Shown piece by piece: positions 55,723 through 64,000 of a stretch of DNA of 64,000 bases. Origin of the DNA: Seriola aureovittata. Its lineage: Eukaryota > Chordata > Actinopteri > Carangiformes > Carangidae. Made by a program: the position numbers and the translations under genes. Below the pieces are notes generated by a model. That model ran no database searches. It worked only from the letters and a program-made list of their open reading frames with translations, and was not told the DNA's origin. Position 1 is the first letter of the stretch. Each line of letters starts with the position of its first letter. The DNA lies in NCBI RefSeq assembly GCF_021018895.1, contig NC_079386.1, positions 186,001 through 250,000 of the forward strand, given 5' to 3'.

Positions 55723-56325
55723 CTGTTTAGGTGAGTTTGTTTGTTTTAGGCGAGTTGTATGGTGAGTTGTATTGTCTTGGAGAGTGGGGGAGTAGGGGGA
55801 GGTAGAGCACAGCCTAATCCGGCGGGGGAGAGTTTAGCCCAACAAAGCATCTCTCCCTGACTCTACCTCCCTCATTCAAAATGACCGCCACTTTCTGGGA
55901 AAGAAGAAAAAATCTAGTCCTTCACTACAGAACAGAACTGTTTAGGGGAGTTTTTGTTTGCTGAAATCTGCTAGTGTGTTTTGCCCTAGTTGATGATAGT
56001 GTTGTTTGTGGTAGCATAGGCAAGATAAAGGAGAAAATAGTTGTGGTGTGAGGAGCGATGGCTGGCATTAGGAGAGTGACTCTGGGACGCCAGTGATCAC
56101 TGTCTAGCCTCCTCGAGGTGTCGTGGGACCAACTAGACGAAACACTGGTGAAAGGAGGTTCCCACCTGATGACCCCAAAGACATGTTAGTTATCACTGCT
56201 CATTAGTCTGTATAGCTAAATTAATAGTTATCATAGGACTTAGGATGTTAAGCTTAGGGAGCTATTCACTGAGTCTGGTCCATTTTCTGTAGCACAAGTT
56301 TCTTGTGTTTACCTTAAATATATAA

Positions 56326-57254
56326 ATATATAGTTAAATGCACCAGTTATAATAATCCATGAATTAATCAGTATTGTATCATATCATTGTAAAACATTGA
56401 CAGGGAGCATTTTTCTGAACACTGCTTGCCAGTAATGCCCACAAGAAGCCATATATACACATAAAAGTCAGCTGCTTTTGTAAAAGTTTAGAGCTGTTCA
56501 TCTGACAGGATGAATGAAAAGACAAAATAGAGAGAATGACAGAGACTGAGACATGAATTCACTTTGTGCTGAAACAAAAACTGATGCTGTAACTTCATCT
56601 CCTGCAGTCTGTACAAATGTAAGATTTGAACCGACTACACTCCTGCAGATGTTGTGGCAACAATAACTCCCTCATTAAAAAAGTTGAGTAAAAGAATTAA
56701 AGGCAGGTCAGCTGTGTAACTCCAGCTGTGTAACTGCAATACAATGTTCTCAGTTTCCTGTCAGTCTCTACAAACATGACACATACCCAGATTGAAGACA
56801 AACCTATATTGAAACATGTTTAACTTGACCATTGTGATGTTTCTGTTTGGCAGAGGAGTTCTGATGTTCAGAGTTCAGACTGACAGGGAACAGCTGCGCA
56901 GCTGGGGAGCATGATGATCAAAACATCTGGATTTACAAGAAGCTGAACAAGAGACTTGTAGGGGAAGACTTTAACATCTGCTGCAGGAGCGTTTATGGGA
57001 AAACATTTTTTTTCTATTTCATTCTGATCCCACAGCTGCACAGAAAAGTGTTTTTTAGGTATGCAAAGACTGCAGGCGCACCCAAAACACAGGCTTGCCA
57101 ATGCTAACACTAGCCATTATGTGAAATGTAGCATATGTAGCTTTCAAGTTTCATGTTCTATGTCTGTATGAGTAGACAGTCTTTCTTGTGAGTTGGAGGA
57201 CAAACCAAAGGATAAAATGTTTACCCTGGCAATACACACTTTTAATAGTTCAGC
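56326..57254. other. No gene recognised
   Basis: AT-rich intron sequence. The 80-codon minus frame 56868-57110 has no recognisable domain. Confidence 0.45.
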
Positions 57255-57827
57255 TGTTAAGGCTGAACTAGTGAACCCAAATGCAAGACACAGAGGCAGG
57301 AGACTAGAAGGTTTTGAACTGAAGAGTATTTATTTGGGAATCTGGATGGATGGGTCTGGGCTGTGGCTAGCTGGGCTGGGCAGGCTGTTTGGCTGGGGCT
57401 GGGGTTTGGCTGAGTGAAGGGAGGCAGACTGGTCCAGAGAGTGGGAGAGCAGGGAGATCCAAGGCTGGAGGTCAGAGCCGGAGAGGAGCAGACGGAACTT
57501 CAGACAGAAAAAAAGCAGGGTTAGTTCAATGTAGCAGGTGAAGAGCAAATTTGCAAAAAGTGAAGGCTGGAACGTAGACTGACTGAAACAGGCACTACAA
57601 TCTGGCAGGGTGCATGTGGCAGAGCTGAGTCTTTGTAGAGGAGTTGATTAGCAATTGCCTGCAGCTGGTGAAGCTCTGCTCTGCCCCCAGCATGCCTGTT
57701 TCCACTCAGGTGATCACACACACACACCGCGCACACACACACCGCACACACACAGGAAGAGAGAGAGAGACTCTGCATGCTAAGCAGAGTTGGAGGCCCC
57801 CCCCTCCTATGTGTGTCACCTGTCACA
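57255..57827 (-). mobile_element. 3' LTR of the chromodomain Gypsy element
   Basis: In element sense it runs from TGTGACAGGTGACACAC (57827) to CACTAGTTCAGCCTTAACA (57255), giving TG...CA ends. It has CA repeats and a GAGAGAGACTCTGCATGC block also present in the 5' scrap, and an AAATAAATA polyadenylation-like motif near 57328-57338. Confidence 0.8.
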
Positions 57828-57829
57828 CC

Positions 57830-58165
57830 CCTGGAGCGGTCCAGATGCTCACGGTGGAATCCTGGACAAAGGAGGAGTCCAGGATCCGGCTGCATGGAAC
57901 CCAACTATGGTCCTCAGGGCCATACCCCTCCCAATCCACCAGATACTGGAGGCAATGGCCAAGGCAGCGCATGTCCAGCAGGCACCAAACCGTGAAGGCA
58001 TGGTAGTTTTTGATCATCCTGGGTGGAGGGGGGCCAGGTGCGGGTGGGGAAAGAGGACTAGTGGAAACAGGTTTCACTTGTGAAACATGAAAGATGGAAT
58101 GAATACAAAGAGAAGCTGGTAGTTTCAGATGGACAGCACAGGGATTGATGACACTCAATTTCAAA
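57830..58165 (-). pseudogene. Integrase C-terminus with chromodomain
   Basis: [14 protein letters not shown] and [12 protein letters not shown] (the usual end of Gypsy integrase), then [11 protein letters not shown] and [17 protein letters not shown], the chromodomain. The aromatic residues of the chromodomain pocket are partly kept. Chromodomains of this type guide integration to marked chromatin. Confidence 0.85.
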
Positions 58166-58169
58166 GTTT

Positions 58170-58930
58170 CTAGGACTCAACCTTGAGAGGCAGATCTTTG
58201 GAAAGCAGCCATAACTTGTGGCCAGTGCTGGCAAGCGGTGGCGGTTGGCTTGGCCCGAGTTCTAGAGGCAGCATGGAGCAGGGCAGAACGAGCACGTTTC
58301 CATGTCCTACGACAGTGGCACATACGGGTCTGAACTGACGGGACAACAATGTCATCCTCCTGCACAGGGAATAAGGGAGGTTAGTAACCGAGGTAACAGA
58401 GGAAGGGGGACATACCTGATGAGGCATTGGGCAGGGAGTTGTGTACATATTCCACCCATGGCAGATGGGAGCCTCCTTTCCTGATTGGCTCGTTCAGTTT
58501 GGCCATTGGTTTGGGGATGGTAACCCAAATAGAGAGGCTGATGGTAGCTCCCAGAGCGGTGCAAAAAGCCTTCCAAACTTAGGAGGTGAACTACCCCAGG
58601 TAGACACAATGTTAGATGATATGCCATGCAGGTGAAAGACATGTTCCAACAAAGAGGTCCGCAGTCTCTCTAGTGGAAGGAAGTTTAGGCAGAGCAAGAA
58701 ATGATGGTTATAATGACAGTTTTACCTTCAGATGGTGGGAGACCAGTTACAAAGTCCAAGGATATGGGAACAAGGATGGCTGGGGACAAGCAGTGGGCAG
58801 AGAAGACCAGATCTGGGTTTCGTCGATGTATTGTTCTGAGCACACACACAGAGCAGGCAGAAATTAATGACTGGGTGTCAGCATCCATGGTAGGCCACCA
58901 GAATCATTGTTGGAGGAAGGTGAGTGTGCG
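58170..58930 (-). pseudogene. Integrase core of the Gypsy element
   Basis: CSVCVLRT (end of the zinc finger) and LDFVTGLPPSEGKTV around the first Asp (58685-58888), and YHPQTNGQTERANQE with the catalytic Glu (about 58540). In between, the segment expected to hold the second Asp (SDRGPQF in relatives) reads STWGSSPPKF in the 58494-58697 frame, so that residue is lost or out of frame. Confidence 0.8.
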
Positions 58931-58932
58931 GT

Positions 58933-59480
58933 TTATACCAGAATGGCAGGTGAGACATGTGGAATGAACCCACTGAAGAACCTGGGAGCGAACAGAGTCA
59001 GGGACAAACAGGCGGTAAGGGGGACTGTTACCTGGGTCTGGCTGCTGACTCTGGGCTTGCTTAACCATGGACTCAATTTCCCAAGTGACAGGGGCGATGA
59101 CGCAGGTGGGCGGGAGGATGGGGTCTGGATCACAACCAGTTTCCTTGGCAGTGAACTGGCGTGAGAGGGTGTCTGGCTTAATGTTTTGGGAACCTGACGA
59201 TAAGTCAGAGTGAAGTTAAACCTTCCAAAAAACAGAGCCCACCTTGCCTGGCGTGAGTTTATCCTTTTGGCTAACTGAATGTATGAAAGGTTTGTATGAT
59301 CTGTCCAAACAATGAAGGGTTGGTCCGTGCCCTCTAACCAGTGGCGCCATTCCTCAAGAGCCAGTTTCACTGCAAGAAGTTCTCTATTACCAAAATCGTA
59401 GTTTCTTTCAGCTTAGGAGAGTCTATGGGAGAACAATGCACAGGGGTGGAGTTTATTGTTGGATGGGGATCTTTGAGAGA
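58933..59480 (-). pseudogene. RNase H of the Gypsy element
   Basis: [29 protein letters not shown] and [21 protein letters not shown] (59170-59370) are the classic end of Ty3/Gypsy RNase H. The region upstream (59380-59480) is shifted. Confidence 0.82.
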
Positions 59481-59484
59481 CTGT

Positions 59485-60300
59485 CCAAGACATCCTCCTT
59501 CACAATGAACTTAAGGGCTGGTCTGGTTGAATGAGGACTTGGGGCAGAGACAACACAACATTTCAGCTCCTCAAAGGCTGACTTAGCCTTAGGTGTCCAA
59601 TGGAATGGTCTGCAGGTGGAAGTTAGGGCACAGAGTGGGGCAGCAAGGCGGCTATAATTGCGGATGAACCTCCTATAGAAATTTGAAAATCCAAGGAAGC
59701 ACTGCAGCTACTTGAGATTGGTGGGAGCTGACCACTCGGACACGGCAGTGACTCTGGCGGGATCCATCTTGCCCCTTTGCAATCACATATCCAAGGAACA
59801 CACTGTGGATACATGACATTCACATTTCTGGGCTTTCATATACAAGGTGATCATGCCACATAAGACATCGTTGATCAGAGCCTGGAAAACTGCAACAAAC
59901 AGAGGTAGTCAACCTAAATGGCATTACTAAGTACTCAAAGTGCTCTGCATGGAGAGGGGCAAAAGCAGAGCTAATTAATGGCAATGGGTACTTGTTCTTG
60001 ATGGTAATGTTCAGGCAGTGGAGGTCTCAGAGTGTCATCCTTTTGATCAGAAAGAAAAAACCTGCACCCACTGGTGAAGATGACAGCCATAGCCTCATGC
60101 TCAGGTTGGGAAAGGTTATAGAGTCCACTGCTTGAAAGGGGTGCACCAGGCTTGAGTTCAATAGAATAGTCATATGGACAGTGAGGTGAGAAAGACAAGG
60201 CGTGATGCTTACTAAAGACAGGAGCCAGGTCATGATAAACTTCTGGTACAGAAGATCAGGAGGTTCTGGTAGGAGAGTCAATAATATGAAAACTGATTAC
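59485..60300 (-). pseudogene. Reverse transcriptase of the Gypsy element, core deleted
   Basis: The N-terminal part (60080-60250) reads SPHCPYDYSIELKPGAPL and LYNLSQPEHEAMA, then PVGAGFFFL. Further on, FEYLVMPF and FYRRFIRNYS-type segments appear in other frames. The segment with the LDLRNAYH motif and the YLDD active site is not present between them. Confidence 0.75.
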
Positions 60301-60339
60301 CTCATGATGATTTCCGACAGCAGGAGGGTCATAGGGACA

Positions 60340-60814
60340 GTTTTCCGATCCACCTGAGCTAACAGCATACCATTGAGGCTTTGGCCTCCAGGGGAGACTC
60401 GAGGAGCTCAGTCTTGATTTCTATTTGTTTGTTTCTCCCATACAGCAGAGGCCCAGGTGAGAGCTGCACCTTTCAGTGAGCCGATCAGGTAACAGATTCA
60501 GGAAGGTTCTGAGGCATATGATTGGGGCTATTGCTCAAAAACTAGGGAATACTGGACAAGAAAAGCACTGCAGGAACCCAGATCGCAATCGTAGTATTCA
60601 GGTGTGGGGACAAAAGGCTCACGGAAGTTATGCGGAGCATTAGTCGGAGGAGTAGCCGGGCCTGAGTAGGTAACTGGTCTCTGATATCATTTATGCTAGC
60701 TGAGAGGTCCTTAAGGTAGCCCATAATATCCTTAAGGACTTTGTCATATTGTCCAATTACGGCACCTTGATGACCCAGGGCAATTTATAGCCCTTCTGTG
60801 TCTGCTGGGTTCAT
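60340..60814 (-). pseudogene. Gag of the Gypsy element
   Basis: ATG at 60814 (minus) begins MNPADTEGL, a usual start for this group; a stop follows soon. Later the minus strand gives [30 protein letters not shown] and YLIGSLKGAALTWASAVWE, the typical gag core, with stops between. The nucleocapsid knuckle was not found. Confidence 0.75.
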
Positions 60815-60840
60815 TTGGTGGTCAGATCGCCTGTCTCCAC

Positions 60841-60901
60841 TCACACACACACACAGGATGAGAGAGAGAGAGACTCTGCATGCTAAGCAGAGGTAGAGGC
60901 C
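60841..60901 (-). mobile_element. 5' LTR scrap of the Gypsy element
   Basis: (CA)n followed by GAGAGAGACTCTGCATGCTA and AGGCC matches 57745-57797 of the 3' LTR. Only about 60 bp remain, joined directly to the gag leader. Confidence 0.75.
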
Positions 60902-62841
60902 ATGACATCAGCTTTTAATGTCCTTGCTATATCTCTACAGGCTGTTACACCTTAGCTTAGTCTGAACCAGGTTAGTTACAACGTAGAGATAAAGGATAGA
61001 ACTTAAAATTTGCACTTCAAGCTTTCTTAACTGTTGCCATCTGTGACCATCACCATTATTCTATATGATCCTTGTCCTGTTCATATATAGAATAAAGTGA
61101 GGGTTTGCTCTGTGGTTTAGGTTGTAGCAGAACATATTTCTCTTCCTTTCATCAGAATACAAAACCGCAAACCGAAGTGGCTGTTCTGTATCTTATTATA
61201 GAAACACTTCATTTGCAAAGTGATAATTCCAGGTTTTGGTCAATTGAATTTAAGTGGCAAAATGATGTTGTCTTTGGATACCTTTTGGTTTTCTTGTTCT
61301 GTACCAAAGAAACCAACAAATTCCTTTAGTTAATCCAGATTCTCCCCAGTTTAGAGCTATTGGGACTGGTCCGGGTACTCAGAGGTATCCAACATAGGTA
61401 TCCAACTTTAGTGAGCTTTTATCCCACAAAGGTTAAAGATATTGGGTTTGGCATGAAGTCTAATTCCCTTCTAATCTTTATGATTACCTGTTTGATTTGG
61501 AATTTGGCCACATTTCTATGCAGTCCAAATCTGAGTCCTCGAGAGTTCAAATTTGGCAAGTTGAATTCAGAGACCTCCAGACAATGGGAGGACATGCACC
61601 AATGTTCTACAAAGGTGAATTCCTTTTGGTTCAGAGTAATTTGGCAGATTTCAACTCTGAGAACAGCTTTCATCCAAAAGAAATCACACACCACAGAGAC
61701 ATCAGAGCCACTGATGAATTTCCAGTGGGTTTGCAGAGCTGGCTCTTCCAGGTCTTCATGCTCAGATCATCCACAGTCAATCTGCATCACTCATGTCTTA
61801 GCATTGACATCATATGCAGTCGCTCTGCATCTGGAATTCACCGTGTTTAGTCTAGTCGTCAACACACCACAACATCAATCTAGTAGTCAACAAACCTACA
61901 ACTCACCTCACTTCCTGTTGCTGGTCCAGGGATCACATCTGTTTTCATATGTGAATCATTTTTTTGTGCATTTTCATGTATTTAAAAAAAAAAAAAACTT
62001 AAATAAGAATTATTTTTTAATGAAATACTCATGTTATTCAGGTCAAACAGTTATGTGTCTTTCATAAGGTAAAGAGCTGTGGATATAATTCACAAAGAGG
62101 TTTTGAATAATTATGTTTTGGAGTTGAGGCCTAGGCATTGGACTCCTTTGCACTGGAAACTGAATGTTTTAACATGCCAAAGAACAGAAATGTAAGGACA
62201 AGCTGGTTTCAGTGGTTACTCTTCAAGTTTTGAGGACTTTTACAGGAAGCTGCTGGAATGGAAAAGTAAGAATTTTGAATCCTGTGTTGAAGTTATTTGA
62301 AAGTGCATAAGAGAAACAAAAACTTTGCTCATGGAAAGTCAAGTCAAAATGATACTTGGAAATGGAAAAATGGAAACAACTGGACGAGATCCTTGATATA
62401 AAACTCCTGTGCTACAAGGTGATACCATCTCAGAACCCAGGAACTTAAAGGAACACAGATTTACATCAGTGAGGATGAATCTGACCATATTAAGACGAAA
62501 AGGAAGGCGTAGACACTTGAGAAAGATTGTGCAGTGCTAAGATACGACACACTTACTATCAAACCGAGAGAAACATCTGAACTTATGACCAGAGAAGCTC
62601 TAATATCGAATAACAACACTGAGTTGTGAAAAGCTAATTTGAACGTCTGTAGCATCAGAGTTACTTGTGTTTTGTCTGTTTGCATGTGTTTTCTAGTCGC
62701 AGTACTTTGAGCTCTCAGGGCCACCATATCTCCCTGCTTTACTTAATCCTATTAATGGTAATTGTTAATAAACATGCACCAGTGAAAAAGTTTGCAGTGA
62801 TGAACGGATGAAGCTAAACTGGTAGGGGACAATTAAAGTAC
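60902..62841. other. No gene recognised; contains an unexplained 235-codon frame
   Basis: The + frame at 61360-62067 is long but low in recognisable motifs, ends in Lys/Asn-rich sequence from a poly(A) run, and has no splice context. Probably chance or part of an unknown repeat. Confidence 0.35.
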
Positions 62842-63154
62842 AGTGAACTGAGAAGGGTGAGGAGCTCGGTCATCCGGGAGGGCCTCGGAGTAGAGCCGCT
62901 GCTCCTCCATGTCGAGAGGAGCCAGTTGAGGTGGTTCGGGCATCTGGTGAGGATGCCTCCTGGACGCCTCCCCAGGGAGGTGTTTCGGGCATGTCCCACC
63001 GGGAGGAGGCCTCAGGGCCGACCAAGAACACGCTGGAGGGATTATATCTCTCGGCTGGCCTTGGAACGCCTCGGGATTCTCCCGGAGGAGCTGGTGGAAG
63101 TGGCTGGGGAGAGGGCCGTCTAGACCTCTTTGCTTTGACGAAGTGAACTGAGAA
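62842..63154 (+). mobile_element. LINE C-terminal fragment between 13-bp direct repeats
   Basis: The fragment 62855-63141 encodes RSSVIREGLGVEPLLLHVER, QLRWFGHLVRMPPGRLPREV, ACPTGRRPQGRPRTRWRDYI and LERLGILPEEL, the C-terminal end of an RTE/Rex3-like or related fish LINE. It is flanked by exact AGTGAACTGAGAA copies (62842-62854 and 63142-63154). Both ends of the LINE are missing and there is no tail repeat. Confidence 0.82.
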
Positions 63155-63262
63155 ACCAAGTGACTACACCGGACAAAAAAAAAAAAAATATATATATATA
63201 TATATATACATATATATATAAATTTAATTAATTAATTTTGTTCGGTTTAGTCACTTGGTTTC
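63152..63262. repeat. Hairpin with about 27-bp arms around an AT loop
   Basis: GAAACCAAGTGACTACACCG at 63152-63171 pairs with CGGTTTAGTCACTTGGTTTC at 63243-63262, with about two mismatches; pairing extends to A and T runs. The loop is poly(A), (TA)n and TTAA repeats. Confidence 0.8.
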
Positions 63263-64000
63263 TATATATGTATATATATATGGAATACCTGATGAAATGA
63301 CAGAAATCAGACACAAAGTCAGAAAGGCATAAACTGGTTAGTGCAAGAACACCTCAACCTGGATAGTCTATAAAAACCCCAGTTCAGTGAAAACACATAT
63401 TGAAATTGCCCAGTTTATCTTTGAAACTGCTCTGCAGATGTCGTTGTCACAACATGGTCAAACGAATTGTGTTCACCTCCAGAATTGAATTAACTTGTAC
63501 AAACATGGTGGATGTATCAACTTTGAACACACATTCGAACTATAGATGGGATCTGGATGCTGGCTCTAACAAAGTGCTCATGTCTCCTGCTGCTGTTGAA
63601 AGAGCTCATTTCATGCTCTGACAAGCTGACGGAGACTTTAAAATTTTCAGAAACTGACATGGAGGCAAAATGTAAGCCTTCTAGTGATAAATCCCTTTTC
63701 AACAGCTGTAAGCCCAGGACACACAGTCTGTGTTATGTGTGACGTGTCCCAGCATTACAAGTCCTTGCGTCACATGTCCCTGCGTTCAAGTCCCAGCGTT
63801 ACATATATCGAAAAAAAAATATTGCTCATTTGCAATAATTATGAAATTCCAATGTCAGTAGTCCTCTATTGTTGTTATAAATATAACGTATTCTCACATA
63901 CATCCATGAAGACAAGTGGATAAACTTAATAGTCATAGATAGTTTTAGATAGTTAAACAGTGGATAATTCCTGGATGGGGGCGGCTCGTTTCTTTTCATG
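63263..64000. other. No gene recognised
   Basis: Intron sequence to the edge. Frames at 63400-63621 and 63557-63742 lack domains. Confidence 0.45.

Larger units (their letters stand above)
54050..56325 (+). mobile_element. 5'-truncated LINE with restriction-like endonuclease (R2/R4/NeSL type)
   Basis: Holds the end of RT (thumb), a CCHC knuckle, an endonuclease domain and a roughly 600-bp 3' UTR. It starts abruptly after A-rich DNA at the MITE edge. The 3' boundary (about 56325, GTGTTTACCTTAAA) is supported by the second copy at 18938-19132. One stop (about 54094) and one frameshift (about 54430) break the frame; the rest is open for over 400 codons, so this copy is fairly well preserved. 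Confidence 0.82.
57255..60901 (-). mobile_element. Chromodomain Ty3/Gypsy element, decayed
   Basis: Reading leftwards: a 5' LTR scrap (60841-60901), gag, RT pieces, RNase H, integrase, chromodomain and a 3' LTR (57255-57827). The order matches a chromovirus-type Ty3/Gypsy element. Many stops and frameshifts, and deletions in RT, make it inactive. A protease was not recognised. Confidence 0.88.

Overview
The window looks like intronic DNA of a teleost fish, probably a percomorph. It holds tRNA-derived SINEs with intact A and B boxes, CR1/L2-type LINEs with microsatellite tails, Tc1/mariner, hAT and MITE elements, Ty3/Gypsy elements with chromodomain pol, and a retrovirus-like element, all between spliced host exons. 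There are no bacterial-type genes, operons, CRISPR arrays or rRNA.

Host gene. Two short + strand exons (19347-19423 and 44766-44847) have good acceptor and donor sites and compatible phases. Together they encode a piece of the prodomain of an ADAM-family metalloprotease, most like the ADAM12/ADAM33/ADAM19/ADAM8 group. They are 25.3 kb apart and no further exon was found before the right edge. Almost everything else is therefore intron of one gene, and the mobile elements are intronic passengers.

Layout. 1-5.2 kb: a SINE tail and unassigned DNA. 5.2-5.7 kb: a MITE-like repeat. 6.4-11.6 kb (minus): a decayed endogenous retrovirus with gag, protease, RT connection (catalytic core deleted), an RNase H remnant and integrase; no env or 3' LTR was seen. 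11.6-19 kb: MITE copies and a LINE 3' end. 19.35 kb: first ADAM exon. 20-44 kb: LINE, SINE, MITE, Tc1 and solo-LTR fragments plus microsatellites, three of which are tails of one LINE family. 44.77 kb: second ADAM exon. 45.1-51.8 kb (plus): a Ty3/Gypsy-like element whose gag core is present as three near-identical 589-bp tandem units, whose protease reading frame is split by a hAT transposon with a perfect 8-bp target duplication, and which has lost RT, RNase H and most of integrase. 52.9-53.3 kb: a repeat carrying nuclear-receptor DR1 motifs. 54.05-56.3 kb (plus): the 3' half of a LINE with a CCHC knuckle and a restriction-like endonuclease. 57.3-60.9 kb (minus): a chromodomain Gypsy element. 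62.8-63.3 kb: a short LINE fragment between exact 13-bp repeats, next to a hairpin.

No intact autonomous element and no clearly new functional system was found. The most unusual structures are the triplicated gag unit with its nested hAT, a candidate -1 frameshift site between gag and protease of the retrovirus-like element, the inverted repeat around the 3' LTR at 51.4-51.9 kb, and the DR1-bearing repeat. All homology calls come from reading translations by eye. No database search was run.
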